Positions 10,189 through 21,642 of a DNA stretch of 64,000 bases are shown in pieces (the first letter of the stretch is position 1; each line of letters begins with the position of its first letter). Source of the DNA: Xylanimonas protaetiae (GTDB lineage Bacteria > Actinomycetota > Actinomycetes > Actinomycetales > Cellulomonadaceae); assembly GCF_004135385.1 (NCBI RefSeq), contig NZ_CP035493.1, positions 2,609,440 to 2,673,439 on the forward strand, given 5' to 3'. The position numbers and the translations under genes were made by a program. The notes under the pieces are model-generated. The model had not been told where the DNA came from. It saw nothing but the letters and a program-made list of their open reading frames with translations, and made no database searches.

Positions 10189-11172
10189 TCAGGGGAGGAG
10201 CAGCACCTTGCCGGTGGTCGCGCGCCCTTCGAGCGCCCGGTGCGCCTCCGCGGCGTCGGCGAGCGCGAAGGTCCTCCCGACCCGCACGTCGAGGTTCCCG
10301 GACGCCGCGGAGGCCAGCACCTCGCCGGCCCGCCACTCGAGCTCGCCGCGCGTGGCGACGTAGTGGCCGAGCGTCGGGCGGGTCAGATAGAGCGACCCGC
10401 CACGGTTGAGCGCCTGCGGGTCGACGGGCGGCACGGGCCCGGAGGCCGCGCCGAACAGCACGAGCATCCCGCGCGGCCGCAGCGACGCGAGCGAGGCCTC
10501 GAACGTGGACCGCCCGACGCCGTCGTACACGACGTGCACGCCCTGCCCTCCCGTGAGCGCGCGCACCGCGGCGGGCAGCTCGGCGGTCAGGTCCGTCATC
10601 GCGGCGTAGTCGATGGTGTGCGCGGCTCCGGCGGCGGTCGACAGCCCGGCCTTCTCCGCCGACGAGACCGTGGTGATGACGCGCCCGCCGCGCGCGGTGG
10701 CGAGCTGTGTCGCGAGGAGCCCGACGCCGCCGGCCCCGGCGGTGAGCAGCACGTCGTGCCCCGGCCCGACCTCGAACGTCGACGCGACGAGGTAGTGCGC
10801 CGTCATGCCCTGGAGCATGAGCGCGGCGGCGTCGGTCAGGTCGAGCCCTGCGGGCACGGCGACGGCGTTGGCTGCCGGCACGAGCGCGAGCTCCGCGTAC
10901 GACCCGGGAGCCTCCGCCCACGCGACGCGGTCGCCGACGGCGAACCCCTCGACGCCCTCGCCGAGCCGCTCGACCACGCCCGCACCCTCGACGCCGACGA
11001 CGTGCGGGTAGGCCATCGGGTACACGCCCGCGCGGCGGTAGGTGTCGATGAAGTTCACCCCCGCGGCGGCCACCCGCACCAGGAGCTGGCCGGGACCGGG
11101 CTCCGGGTCCGGCAGCTCGACGACCGACAGGACCTCGGGACCGCCCGCCTCGCGGGCCTGCACTGCACGCAT
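10189..11172 (-). CDS. Quinone oxidoreductase (zinc-free MDR family)
   Basis: The 327-residue protein begins MRAVQAREAGGPEVLSVVEL and has the GroES-like N-terminal domain with NFIDTYRRAGVYP. The Rossmann domain follows, with the AGAGGVGLLATQLATARGGR nucleotide-binding loop. It lacks the catalytic zinc ligands, which places it among NADPH:quinone reductases (QOR/zeta-crystallin). A TAGGCT element (11185-11180) sits 7 nt before the ATG at 11172, arguing for this start rather than the in-frame GTG at 11190. The broken small ORF ends just upstream. Confidence 0.88.
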   Translation of the reverse strand: MRAVQAREAGGPEVLSVVELPDPEPGPGQLLVRVAAAGVNFIDTYRRAGVYPMAYPHVVGVEGAGVVERLGEGVEGFAVGDRVAWAEAPGSYAELALVPAANAVAVPAGLDLTDAAALMLQGMTAHYLVASTFEVGPGHDVLLTAGAGGVGLLATQLATARGGRVITTVSSAEKAGLSTAAGAAHTIDYAAMTDLTAELPAAVRALTGGQGVHVVYDGVGRSTFEASLASLRPRGMLVLFGAASGPVPPVDPQALNRGGSLYLTRPTLGHYVATRGELEWRAGEVLASAASGNLDVRVGRTFALADAAEAHRALEGRATTGKVLLLP

Positions 11173-11186
11173 GGTGCGGAGCCTAC

Positions 11187-11365
11187 TCACGCAGGCGGCT
11201 GTGCCGGGAGCACCTCACCAGCCCGGACCTCGGCGTCGACGCGGTTCCCGGCCGGCGCGAGCGGGCACGCCCACGCGGGGTCGTCCCGGCCTCGGCGCAC
11301 GGCGCGGCGACCCGGCGTCGCCGGTCGGTGAGCTCGAGGCGGTCCACGGTGATCGTGCCGCTCAA
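11187..11365 (-). pseudogene. Possible 59-residue small protein gene with one missing base
   Basis: A TTG-started frame (11365) begins LSGTITVDRLELTDRR. In the next frame the last half reads DDPAWACPLAPAGNRV and then DAEVRAGEVLPAQPPA before a stop at 11187. Each half looks protein-like only in its own frame. Adding one base to the CCC run at 11285-11287 (plus strand) joins them into 60 codons exactly. It begins 9 nt after the methyltransferase stop and ends 14 nt before qor, as a small operon member would. I do not recognise the family. It may equally be non-coding GC-rich spacer. Confidence 0.35.
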
Positions 11366-11374
11366 ACGTGCCGC

Positions 11375-11875
11375 TCAGAGGCCGAGCTCCGTCAGCAGCA
11401 CGCCCTCGTCCCCGTGCGTCCACGTCGCGTGACGCGTCACCCGCAGCCCGGCCGCCGTCGCGACGCCGTGGACCTTCTCGACGGAGTCGTACCGGTCGTG
11501 GTGCACCGGGTACGCGGGCGGTGTCGCGCCGTGCCGGTGGTGGTGCGCGGGGTCGAACCCCGCGAACGTCGCCAGGACGACCCGCCCGCCCGGGCGCAGC
11601 GCGCGCACCCAGGCGGCGAGCGCCGCGTCGCCGTCGGGCATGAGGTGCAGCGCGGTCACGCACGTGACGAGGTCGAACGACCCGTCCGGGAAGGGCGGCG
11701 CGGTGGCGTCGCCCTCGACGAGCCCCGTCCCGGTGCCCGCGTCGAGCACGTCGCGCACGCCGTCCAGGTCGACGAACTCGGCCACGGCGCTGGCGAGCGC
11801 CCGGTGCATCGTGCTGTCGTCGTACTCGGGAGCGCGGCCGTCGAACCGCTCCCGCACCGCCTGCGTCGGGTCCAT
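11375..11875 (-). CDS. Class I SAM methyltransferase with a missing internal segment
   Basis: The 166-residue protein has SAM motif I ([11 protein letters not shown]) at about residue 47. It then goes straight to [20 protein letters not shown], motifs III-IV, and [16 protein letters not shown]. In intact relatives 25-30 residues carrying the acidic motif II, which binds the SAM ribose, lie between these two points. The protein is also short for the family. The frame is preserved, so this looks like an in-frame deletion and the enzyme is probably weak or inactive. A TACGCT -10 element (11888-11883) 7 nt before the ATG suggests a leaderless transcript, divergent from argC. Confidence 0.75.
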   Translation of the reverse strand: MDPTQAVRERFDGRAPEYDDSTMHRALASAVAEFVDLDGVRDVLDAGTGTGLVEGDATAPPFPDGSFDLVTCVTALHLMPDGDAALAAWVRALRPGGRVVLATFAGFDPAHHHRHGATPPAYPVHHDRYDSVEKVHGVATAAGLRVTRHATWTHGDEGVLLTELGL

Positions 11876-11921
11876 GCGGGTCAGCGTAGGACTGTCCGCA
11901 CCGCGAACCCCGGTGTCGCAC

Positions 11922-11948
11922 CTATGCAGAGGTATGTATAGTCATGCA
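11922..11948 (+). promoter_or_regulatory. ARG box overlapping the argC -10 promoter element
   Basis: The segment has CTATGCA (11922-11928) and TATAGTCATGCA (11937-11948), 15 nt apart start to start. The same pair at identical spacing precedes argD at 16003-16029. The two TATGCA/TGCA half-sites form an imperfect palindrome of the type bound by ArgR. TATAGT (11937-11942), preceded by TG as in extended -10 elements, is the likely -10 hexamer, so bound ArgR would block RNA polymerase directly. ArgR is encoded in the same cluster at 18249. Confidence 0.8.
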
Positions 11949-11949
11949 C

Positions 11950-13007
11950 ATGGTCAGCACGAAGCCCGTCCGGGTCGCCGTCGCCGGCGCCTCGGGCTAT
12001 GCGGGGGCGAGTTCCTGCGGATCGCAGCGAACCACCCGCACCTCGAGATCGGCGCGGTCACCGCGCACTCCAACGCCGGCGCCACGCTCGGCAGCCTCCA
12101 GCCGCACCTGCGCTCGCTCGCCGACCGCGTGCTCGAGCCCACCGGCGTCGAGGCGCTCGCGGGCCACGACGTCGTCGTGCTCGCCCTGCCGCACGGCGCG
12201 TCCGGCGAGATCGCGGCCCAGCTCCCCGACGACGTCGTGGTGCTCGACCTCGGCGCGGACCACCGCCTCACGGACGCTGCCGCCTGGGAGCAGTTCTACG
12301 GCAGCCCGCACGCGGGTACCTGGCCGTACGGCCTGCCCGAGCTCCTCCACACGGACGGCACCCGTCAGCGCGACCTGCTCCGCGGCGCGCGGCGCATCGC
12401 CGTCCCCGGCTGCAACGTCACGGCCGTCACGCTCGGCCTCCAGCCCGGCGTCGCCGCCGGCCTGATCGAGGCCGACGACGTCGTCGCCGTCCTCGCGAAC
12501 GGGTACTCGGGCGCGGGCAAGTCGCTCAAGACGCACCTGCTGGCCTCGGAGGCGCTCGGCTCCGCCGCGCCCTACGCCGTCGGCGGCACGCACCGGCACA
12601 TCCCGGAGATCCAGCAGAACCTGGGTGTCGCGGGCGCCGAGACGGTGCGGATCAGCTTCACGCCCACCCTCGTGCCGATGTCCCGCGGCATCCTCGCAAC
12701 CGCGACCGCCCGCCTCCAGGCCGGGGCCGACCCTGCGGCCGTGCGCGCGGCCTGGGCCGACGCGTACGCCGACGAGCCGTTCGTCCACCTGCTGCCCGAG
12801 GGCCAGTGGCCCTCCACCGCCATGACGCTCGGCGCCAACACGGCCCTCGTCCAGGTGGCCGTCGACGCCGCCGCGGGCCGCGTCGTGACCGTCACCGCCA
12901 TCGACAACCTCGTCAAGGGCACCGCGGGCGGCGCCATCCAGTCCATGAACCTGGCCCTCGGCCTGCCCGAGACGGCCGGCCTGACCACCGAAGGAGTCGC
13001 TCCGTGA
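11950..13007 (+). pseudogene. argC: N-acetyl-gamma-glutamyl-phosphate reductase, one-base frameshift
   Basis: ArgC reduces N-acetylglutamyl phosphate, the third step of arginine synthesis. The start [19 protein letters not shown] is in one frame and [16 protein letters not shown] onward is in another. The catalytic cysteine motif [14 protein letters not shown] and the [14 protein letters not shown] segment are intact downstream. Inserting one G in the run at 12003-12007 restores YAGGEFL and a protein of normal length (about 352 residues). ATG 11950 is preferred over ATG 11944 because the TATAGT -10 ends 7 nt before it, placing the transcript start at the codon itself. The rest of the operon looks intact, so an error in the sequence is likelier than real loss. 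Confidence 0.88.
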
Positions 13008-13038
13008 TCCCGCCCCACGACATCACTCGCTGCGGCCA

Positions 13039-13078
13039 CCCCGCGAGTCTGCTCGCTTCGCTGCGCGGACTCGCGGGG
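13039..13078 (+). repeat. Hairpin-forming inverted repeat between argC and argJ
   Basis: Within the 109-nt argC-argJ spacer there is a perfect 11-bp inverted repeat, CCCCGCGAGTC at 13039-13049 and its complement at 13068-13078. The 18-nt loop itself contains a GCTCGCTTCGCTGCG near-palindrome. It could act as an intercistronic stabiliser, an attenuator or a REP-like dispersed element. The spacer is unusual because every other intact junction within the arg blocks is overlapping or tight. Confidence 0.5.
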
Positions 13079-13116
13079 ACCCCGACCTGCGCCCGCGATC
13101 TCGCGGGAGCCCCGGA

Positions 13117-14313
13117 ATGAGCGTCACCGCAGCCCAGGGCTTCCGGGCCGCCGGCGTCACCGCCGGCCTCAAGCACTCGGGCAAGCCCGACCTCGCCCTC
13201 GTCGTCAACGACGGCCCGCAGCACACCGCCGCGGCCGTCTTCACGTCCAACCGCGTGGTCGGCGCCCCGGTCCAGTGGTCGCGCCAGTGCATCAAGGACG
13301 GCGTCGCCCGGGCGGTCGTGCTCAACTCGGGGTCGGCCAACGTGTGCACCGGCCCGGGCGGGTTCCAGGACTCGCACGCCACGGCCGAGGCCGTGGCCGA
13401 CTCCCTCGGCATCGGCGCCATCGACGTCCTCGTCGCCTCGACCGGCGTCATCGGCGTCCGCCTCAAGCGCGAGAGGCTGCTGGCCGGCATCCCCGTCGCC
13501 GCGGCCGCCCTGGCCGGCGACGCCGCCGCGGGAGCCGCCGCCGCGCAGGCGATCATGACCACGGACACGGTGCCCAAGGTCTCCACCCGCACGGTGTCGA
13601 CCCCCGCGGGGGAGTTCACGATCGGCGGCATGGCCAAGGGTGCGGGCATGCTCGCCCCGGCCCTCGCCACGATGCTGTGCGTCATCACCACCGACGCCGT
13701 CGTCCCCGACGGCGACGAGGGCGCGGCCCTCCTCGACACGGCCCTGCGCTGCGCGACCGCCGCGACGTTCGACCGCATCGACTCCGACGGCTGCATGTCG
13801 ACGTCGGACACGGTCGTGCTCATGGCGTCGGGCGCCTCGGGCGTCCAGCCGGCGCAGGCGGAGCTGGCCGAGGCCGTGCGCGCCGTCGCCGCCGACCTCG
13901 CCGCCCAGCTGCTCGCGGACGCCGAGGGCGCATCGCACGACATCGCGATCACGGTGACCGGCGCGACCAGCGAGGACGCCGCCCTCGCGTGCGCCCGCGC
14001 GGTGAGCCGCTCCAACCTGGTCAAGACGGCGATCTATGGCAACGACCCCAACTGGGGCCGCATCCTCGCCCAGGTCGGCACCGTCCCCGAGTCGGTCGCC
14101 CCCTTCGACCCGGACCAGCTCGACGTGTCCGTCAACGGCGTCATGGTCTGCAAGGCGGGCGGGGCGCACGAGGACCCCGCCGGCGTCGACATGGCCGCGA
14201 GCCGGCTCGTGACCATCCTGATCGACCTGCACGCCGGCGACGCCGAGGTCACGCTCATGACCAACGACCTCACGCACGCGTACGTCGAAGAGAACAGCGC
14301 CTACACCTCATGA
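13117..14313 (+). CDS. argJ: Bifunctional glutamate N-acetyltransferase / amino-acid acetyltransferase
   Basis: The 398-residue ornithine acetyltransferase starts [20 protein letters not shown]. The autocleavage site is visible as [20 protein letters not shown], where the Ala-Thr bond is cut and Thr becomes the nucleophile of the beta chain. TTDTVPK and [15 protein letters not shown] are further signature blocks. It transfers the acetyl group from N-acetylornithine to glutamate, closing the cyclic arginine pathway; some members also use acetyl-CoA. A GGGAG Shine-Dalgarno precedes ATG 13117. The end overlaps argB (ATGA). Confidence 0.96.
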   Translation: MSVTAAQGFRAAGVTAGLKHSGKPDLALVVNDGPQHTAAAVFTSNRVVGAPVQWSRQCIKDGVARAVVLNSGSANVCTGPGGFQDSHATAEAVADSLGIGAIDVLVASTGVIGVRLKRERLLAGIPVAAAALAGDAAAGAAAAQAIMTTDTVPKVSTRTVSTPAGEFTIGGMAKGAGMLAPALATMLCVITTDAVVPDGDEGAALLDTALRCATAATFDRIDSDGCMSTSDTVVLMASGASGVQPAQAELAEAVRAVAADLAAQLLADAEGASHDIAITVTGATSEDAALACARAVSRSNLVKTAIYGNDPNWGRILAQVGTVPESVAPFDPDQLDVSVNGVMVCKAGGAHEDPAGVDMAASRLVTILIDLHAGDAEVTLMTNDLTHAYVEENSAYTS

Positions 14314-15224
14314 CCCCCTCGGTGAGCTCCGCGGCGGTCGCCGCACTCTCTCCCGACCAGAAGGCCGAGGTGCTCCTCGAGGCCCTCCCGTGGCTCCAGG
14401 AGTTCTCGGGCGCCCTCGTCGTCGTCAAGTACGGCGGCAACGCCATGGTCGACGACACCCTGAAGGCCGCCTTCGCGCAGGACATGGTGTTCCTGCGGCA
14501 GGTCGGCCTGCGCCCCGTCGTCGTGCACGGCGGCGGGCCGCAGATCAACGCGATGCTGAGCCGCCTCGACATCCGCTCCGAGTTCCGCGGCGGCCTGCGC
14601 GTCACGACGCCGGAGGCCATGGAGGTCGTCCGCATGGTCCTCACGGGCCAGGTCGGGCGCGAGCTCGTGGGCCTCGTCAACGCCCACGGCCCTCTCGCCG
14701 TGGGCCTGTCGGGCGAGGACGGCGGCCTGTTCCGCGCCACGCGTCGCACCGCGCTCGTCGACGGCGAGCAGGTCGACGTCGGGCTTGTCGGCGACGTCAC
14801 GGCCGTCGACCCCTCGGCGGTCGAGGACATCCTCGCCGCGGGCCGCATCCCCGTGGTCTCCACGGTCGCGCCCGACGTCGAGGACCCGACCCAGGTGCTC
14901 AACGTCAACGCGGACACGGCCGCCTCGGCGCTCGCGGTCGCGCTCGGCGCGAAGAAGCTCATCGTCCTGACCGACGTCGAGGGCCTCTACACGAGCTGGC
15001 CCGACAAGACGTCGCTCGTCGAGGAGATCGCCGCGACCGAGCTGGCCGCCCTGCTCCCGTCCCTCGAGTCCGGCATGGTGCCCAAGATGGAGGCGTGCCT
15101 GCGTGCGGTCGAGGGCGGCGTGCCCGCGGCCACGGTCATCGACGGCCGTCAGCCGCACTCCGTGCTGCTCGAGGTCTTCACGGCGCGCGGCAACGGCACG
15201 ATGGTGGTCCCTGACGTGCACTGA
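14310..15224 (+). CDS. argB: Acetylglutamate kinase
   Basis: The 304-residue amino-acid kinase has [18 protein letters not shown], the glycine-rich [18 protein letters not shown], and the C-terminal [20 protein letters not shown] block that binds ATP. It phosphorylates N-acetylglutamate, usually the arginine-feedback step, and members with a long N-terminal helix like this one are typically arginine-inhibited hexamers. Its ATG 14310 overlaps the argJ stop (ATGA), so the two are translationally coupled. Confidence 0.96.
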   Translation: MTPSVSSAAVAALSPDQKAEVLLEALPWLQEFSGALVVVKYGGNAMVDDTLKAAFAQDMVFLRQVGLRPVVVHGGGPQINAMLSRLDIRSEFRGGLRVTTPEAMEVVRMVLTGQVGRELVGLVNAHGPLAVGLSGEDGGLFRATRRTALVDGEQVDVGLVGDVTAVDPSAVEDILAAGRIPVVSTVAPDVEDPTQVLNVNADTAASALAVALGAKKLIVLTDVEGLYTSWPDKTSLVEEIAATELAALLPSLESGMVPKMEACLRAVEGGVPAATVIDGRQPHSVLLEVFTARGNGTMVVPDVH

Positions 15225-15331
15225 GGCGTCCGCGCACGATGTGACGTGATCGTCATCTCCACGGCGGAACAGGGTGTCGCGCTCCGACGTTGGGCGGGTG
15301 TTCATCATCTCCACAGCGCAGCAGGAGCGTC

Positions 15332-15997
15332 GTGCTCGGTACATCTCTGGTCCCGTGGCTGGATCCGCAGTCGATCATCCACGGCGCCGGCCCCTGGGCT
15401 CTGCTCGCGGTCTGCGCGATCGTGTTCGCCGAGACGGGCCTGCTCGTCGGCTTCGTGCTCCCGGGCGACACGCTGCTGCTCATCAGCGGCGTCCTGTCGG
15501 CCCCGGGCGTCCAGGCGTTCCACTCTCACGTGGCCTGGGTGGCGCTCGGCATCGCCCTCGCCGCGTTCCTCGGCGGCGAGCTCGGCTACGCCATCGGCCA
15601 CAAGGCCGGCCGGCCGATCTTCGAGCGCAGGGAGTCCGGCCTGTTCTCCCGCGAGAACGTCGAGCGCACGACGGCGTTCTTCGGCCGGTTCGGCCCGGCC
15701 GCCGTGGTCGTCGCGCGCTTCGTCCCGGTGATCCGCACGTTCGCCCCGGTCGCGGCGGGCGTGGGCCACATGCCGTACCGCCGCTACTCGCTCTACAACG
15801 CGGTCGGTGCGCTGCTGTGGGCGGGCGGCACCGTGTACCTCGGCTACGCCCTGCACTTCATCCCGCCGGTCCAGGGGTTCGTCGAGCGCTACTTCGACCT
15901 GGTCCTCGTCGCGGCGGTCGTCCTCGCCGTCGTGCCGACGGCGGTCCACCTGGTGAACGCCCAGCGCAAGGCGCGGCGCAGCGACGACGCCGTCTAG
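15332..15997 (+). CDS. DedA-family membrane protein
   Basis: The 221-residue integral membrane protein has the DedA/SNARE-associated core: a FAETGLLVGFVLPGDTLLL re-entrant segment, GGELGYAIGHKAGRPIF, and ARFVPVIRTFAPVAAGVG with the conserved FxxxR and P residues, plus 4-6 hydrophobic helices. DedA proteins are linked to lipid flipping (undecaprenyl phosphate or phospholipids) and to membrane proton balance. The GTG at 15332 follows AGGAG at 15323-15327. The gene is inserted between argB and argD and has no obvious link to arginine synthesis. An imperfect 22-bp direct repeat (15246 and 15298) lies in its leader. Confidence 0.88.
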   Translation: MLGTSLVPWLDPQSIIHGAGPWALLAVCAIVFAETGLLVGFVLPGDTLLLISGVLSAPGVQAFHSHVAWVALGIALAAFLGGELGYAIGHKAGRPIFERRESGLFSRENVERTTAFFGRFGPAAVVVARFVPVIRTFAPVAAGVGHMPYRRYSLYNAVGALLWAGGTVYLGYALHFIPPVQGFVERYFDLVLVAAVVLAVVPTAVHLVNAQRKARRSDDAV

Positions 15998-16002
15998 TGT
16001 GC

Positions 16003-16029
16003 CTATGCATCACCGTGTATAGTCATGCA
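16003..16029 (+). promoter_or_regulatory. Second ARG box overlapping the argD -10 element
   Basis: CTATGCA (16003-16009) and TATAGTCATGCA (16018-16029) repeat the argC operator at identical spacing, including the TATAGT -10 hexamer at 16018-16023. The match shows that argDFRH has its own ArgR-controlled promoter, as needed because dedA separates it from argCJB. Confidence 0.82.
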
Positions 16030-16030
16030 A

Positions 16031-17320
16031 GTGAGTAGCGAGCTCCTCGACCTGCAGACCGGCGCCGACGTCGCCTCGGTCGCCGCCTGGACCGACCGGT
16101 ACACCCACGCGGTCATGGACACCTTCGGCCCGCCGCAGCGCGTCCTCGTCCGCGGCGAGGGCTGCTACGTCTGGGACGCCGACGGGAGGCGCTACCTCGA
16201 CCTGCTCGCCGGCATCGCCGTCAACGCCCTCGGCCACGCCCACCCCACGCTGACCGCCGCGATCAGCGCGCAGCTCGGCACGCTCGGCCACGTCTCGAAC
16301 TTCTTCGGCACGCCCACGCAGATCGCGCTCGCCGAGACGCTCCTGAGCAAGGCGCAGGCGCCCGAGGGCTCGCGTGTCTTCTTCACCAACTCCGGCACCG
16401 AGGCCGTCGAGGCCGCGTTCAAGATGACGCGCCGCATGGGCCCCGGCCGCGTCCTCGCGCTCGAGGGCGCCTTCCACGGCCGTTCGATGGGCGCCCTCGC
16501 GCTCACCTCCAAGCAGGCGTACCGCGAGCCGTTCGAGCCGCTGCCCGGCGGCGTCGAGCACGTCCCGTTCGGCGACACCGCCGCCCTCGAGGCGGCGTTC
16601 TCGGCGCAGGCCGTCGCCGAGCGCGGCCCCGTCACGGCCCTCGTCGTCGAGCCGCTGCAGGGCGAGGCCGGCGTCCGGCCGCTGCCGCCCGGCTACCTCG
16701 CGCACGCCCGCACGCTCACCGCCGACGCCGGCGCGCTGCTCGTCCTCGACGAGGTGCAGACCGGCGTCGGCCGCACCGGGTCGTGGTTCGCGTACCAGCA
16801 GCCGGAGATCGGCGGCGGCGTCGTGCCCGACGTCGTCACGCTCGCCAAGGGCCTCGGCGGCGGGTTCCCGATCGGCGCGGTGATCGCGTACGGCGAGCGC
16901 GCCGCGACGCTGCTCGGCCGCGGACAGCACGGCACGACGTTCGGCGGCAACCCGGTCGCCGCGGCCGCGGCGCTCGCGACGCTCGGCGTCATCGAGCGCG
17001 ACGGCCTGCTCCAGCAGGTCCACGACGTCGGCGCCCAGCTCCGCGAGCAGATCGAGCTGTGCGGCTCGTCGCTGGTGCGCGAGGTGCGCGGCCGCGGCCT
17101 GCTGCTCGCCGTCGTGCTCAACGCCCCGGTCGCGTCCGAGGTCGCCGCCCAGGCGCTCGAGGCGGGGCTCATCGTCAACCCCGTCGCGCCCGACGCGATC
17201 CGGCTCGCGCCGCCGCTGATCCTCACCGCGGACCAGGCGCGCGACGCGGCAGCCTTCTTCGCCGCCCTGAGCCTGCCCACCGACGCCCCCACCGACACGC
17301 CGACCGGCCAGGAGGCCTGA
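16031..17320 (+). CDS. argD: Acetylornithine aminotransferase
   Basis: The class III PLP aminotransferase (429 residues from GTG 16031) has [49 protein letters not shown] and [13 protein letters not shown]. The Schiff-base lysine is in [13 protein letters not shown]. It converts N-acetylglutamate semialdehyde to N-acetylornithine. GTG 16031 is favoured over ATG 16025 because the -10 TATAGT ends 7 nt upstream of it and the ATG lies inside the operator. The stop overlaps argF by one base. Confidence 0.95.
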   Translation: MSSELLDLQTGADVASVAAWTDRYTHAVMDTFGPPQRVLVRGEGCYVWDADGRRYLDLLAGIAVNALGHAHPTLTAAISAQLGTLGHVSNFFGTPTQIALAETLLSKAQAPEGSRVFFTNSGTEAVEAAFKMTRRMGPGRVLALEGAFHGRSMGALALTSKQAYREPFEPLPGGVEHVPFGDTAALEAAFSAQAVAERGPVTALVVEPLQGEAGVRPLPPGYLAHARTLTADAGALLVLDEVQTGVGRTGSWFAYQQPEIGGGVVPDVVTLAKGLGGGFPIGAVIAYGERAATLLGRGQHGTTFGGNPVAAAAALATLGVIERDGLLQQVHDVGAQLREQIELCGSSLVREVRGRGLLLAVVLNAPVASEVAAQALEAGLIVNPVAPDAIRLAPPLILTADQARDAAAFFAALSLPTDAPTDTPTGQEA

Positions 17321-18248
17321 TGACCCGCCACTTCCTGCGCGACGACGACCTCACGCCCGCCGAGCAGAAGCAGGTGCTCGAGCTGGGCATGGCGTTCCGC
17401 GAGGACCGCCACTTCCGCCAGCCGCTCAACGGCCCGCGCGCGGTCGCGTTCATCACCGACAAGCCGACGCTGCGCACCCAGGTCTCCTTCGCCACGGGCA
17501 TCGCCGAGCTCGGCGGCTTCCCGATGGTCGTGGACGGCAACCTCGCCCAGATCGGCACGCGGGAGTCGGTTGCCGACACCACGCGCGTGCTCGACCGCAT
17601 GGTCTCCGCGATCGTGTGGCGCACCTTCGGCGACGAGCGCATCCAGGAGATGGCGGCGGTCTCGCGCGTCCCCGTGGTCAACGCCCTGACCGACGGCTTC
17701 CACCCGTGCCAGATCCTCGCGGACCTGCTGACGGTCGCCCAGCATCGCGGAGGTGTCTCGGCGCTCCCCGGCCAGGTCTTCGCCTACGTCGGCGACGCCG
17801 CCAACAACATGGGCAGCTCGTACGTGCTCGGCGGCGTGACCGCGGGCCTGCACGTGCGCATCGGCGGCCCGGCGGCCTACCTGCCCGACGCGGAGATCGT
17901 CGCCCGCGCGCAGGAGATCGCCGCGCAGACCGGCGGCTCGGTCACCGTCACGACCGACCCCGTCGAGGCGGTGCGCGACGCCGACGCGGTCGCCACCGAC
18001 ACCTGGGTCTCCATGGGCGCCGAGGCGCAAGCCGCCGAGCGGGCCACCCCGTTCGTCCCGTTCCAGCTCGACGCCGAGCTCCTCGCGCACGCGAAGCCCG
18101 ACGCGATCGTGCTGCACTGCCTGCCCGCCTACCGCGGCAAGGAGATCACCGCCGACGTCATCGACGGCCCGCAGTCCGTCGTCTTCGACGAGGCCGAGAA
18201 CCGGCTCCACGCCCAGAAGGCCCTGCTGACCTGGCTGCTGGAGCGACG

Positions 18249-18252
<4 letters not shown>
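17320..18252 (+). CDS. argF: Ornithine carbamoyltransferase
   Basis: The 310-residue enzyme starts [16 protein letters not shown]. The ornithine-specific features [25 protein letters not shown] and [12 protein letters not shown] identify it as OTCase rather than aspartate or acetylornithine carbamoyltransferase. The carbamoyl-phosphate loop reads [11 protein letters not shown] where the textbook motif is STRTR, so the first Ser and last Arg are replaced. I believe this variant occurs in some Micrococcales relatives, but that needs an alignment. The ATG 17320 overlaps the argD stop and the end overlaps argR. Confidence 0.94.
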
Positions 18253-20255
<2,003 letters not shown>

Positions 20256-20283
20256 CGCCCGGCCCCGCGCGGGTGAGCCACGC

Positions 20284-20898
20284 ATGACGGTCTCCGCCGA
20301 CGTCCTCGCAGCCCTGACCGCGCTGGCGCGCGCCCGGCGCTCCAACGAGCCGGGCGCCGGGCCGTTCCTCGTCGTCGTCGACGGTCCCGCCGGCTCGGGC
20401 AAGACGACGCTGGCCGCCCAGCTCGCGCCGCGCCTCGGCGACGGCAACGGCGGCCACGCCCAGGTCGTCCACATGGACGACCTCTACGAGGGCTGGGCCG
20501 CCGGCCCCGACGGCGGCGCGGCCCGCCTGGCCGCGTGGGTCCTGACGCCGCTGGCGGAGCACCGCCCGGGCCGCTACCGCCGCTTCGACTGGGCCAAGGA
20601 CGAGTACGCCGAGTGGCACACGGTCGCCCCGGCGGCCTTCCTCGTGATCGAGGGCTGTGGCTCGGGCGCCCGCGCGCTCGACCCGCACCCGCACCTGCTG
20701 CTGTGGGTCGAGGCCGACGACGACGAGCGCCTGCGCCGCGGCCTGGCGCGCGACGGCGAGCGCGAGCGCGACCACTGGACCACGTGGATGGCCGACGAGG
20801 CCGCGCACTACGAGCGCGAGGGCACGCGCGACCGCGCCGACGTCCGGCTCGACGGCTTCGGCGAGGTCGTGACCTGGCACGCGTCGCCCGTCGCGTAA
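20284..20898 (+). CDS. P-loop kinase/ATPase of uridine-kinase type
   Basis: The 204-residue protein has a Walker A loop in FLVVVDGPAGSGKTTLAAQL, then HMDDLYEGW (a substrate-binding Asp after strand 2), the PLAEHRPGRYRRFDWAKDEY segment and FLVIEGCGSG. These match uridine kinase-like proteins widespread in Actinobacteria next to argH or mpg. The phosphate acceptor is unknown. The ATG at 20284 is preceded by a weak Shine-Dalgarno. The gene ends 10 nt before mpg. Confidence 0.8.
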   Translation: MTVSADVLAALTALARARRSNEPGAGPFLVVVDGPAGSGKTTLAAQLAPRLGDGNGGHAQVVHMDDLYEGWAAGPDGGAARLAAWVLTPLAEHRPGRYRRFDWAKDEYAEWHTVAPAAFLVIEGCGSGARALDPHPHLLLWVEADDDERLRRGLARDGERERDHWTTWMADEAAHYEREGTRDRADVRLDGFGEVVTWHASPVA

Positions 20899-20908
20899 CC
20901 TCGGGAAC

Positions 20909-21589
20909 GTGAGCACCCCGAGCGCGCCGGCCCAGGCTCCCGTCGCGGTGAGCCCGTGGGAGGTCCCCGGGCACGCCTGGTACGCGCGCGACGTCCATGC
21001 GGTGGCGCGCGACCTGCTCGGCGCCGTCCTCGTGCGCCGCACCCCGGAGGGCACGGTCGCGCTGCGGGTCACCGAGGTCGAGGCGTACGACGGCGAGAAC
21101 GACCCCGGCTCGCACGCGTTCCGCGGCCGCACGGTCCGCAACGCCACGATGTTCGGCGAGCCCGGCCGCGTCTACGTCTACCGGCACCTGGGGCTGCACC
21201 ACTGCGTCAACGTCGTCTGCGGCCCCGTCGGCCGCGCCGCGGCCGTGCTGCTGCGCGCCGGCGAGGTGGTCGAGGGCGCCGAGCTCGCGCGGTCGCGCCG
21301 CACGGCGGTCGGCGTCTGCGACTCCGACCGCCAGCTCGCGCGCGGACCGGCCCGCCTCACCGTCGCGATGGCCATGTCCCTCGCCGACGACGGCGCGGAC
21401 CTCACGGACCCCGACGGCGCCCTGGCGCTGACGCTCCCGCTCGACAGGACGCGCGGCGCCGTGGCGACGGGTCCGCGGGTCGGCGTGAGCGGCGACGGCG
21501 GCCGCGGCGACCTGTACCCGTGGCGGTCGTGGCTCGTGGACGAGCCGACGGTGTCGGCCTACCGTCCCGTCTCGGCGCGCCGCCGCTGA
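20909..21589 (+). CDS. mpg: DNA-3-methyladenine glycosylase (AAG/MPG type)
   Basis: The 226-residue protein matches the AAG fold: ARDLLGAVLVRR, VTEVEAYDGENDPGSHAFRG with the catalytic Glu, RTVRNATMFGEPGRVYVY, and HHCVNVVCGPVGRAAAVLLR. It excises alkylated purines as the first step of base-excision repair. The GTG at 20909 lies 7 nt after a TAACCT -10 element (20896-20901), so it probably has a leaderless promoter of its own inside the end of the kinase gene. Confidence 0.92.
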   Translation: MSTPSAPAQAPVAVSPWEVPGHAWYARDVHAVARDLLGAVLVRRTPEGTVALRVTEVEAYDGENDPGSHAFRGRTVRNATMFGEPGRVYVYRHLGLHHCVNVVCGPVGRAAAVLLRAGEVVEGAELARSRRTAVGVCDSDRQLARGPARLTVAMAMSLADDGADLTDPDGALALTLPLDRTRGAVATGPRVGVSGDGGRGDLYPWRSWLVDEPTVSAYRPVSARRR

Positions 21590-21642
21590 GTCCCGGGCGC
21601 GGACCCGGCACGGCCCCGGCGTCGTCGTCGGGCAGACTTGGA

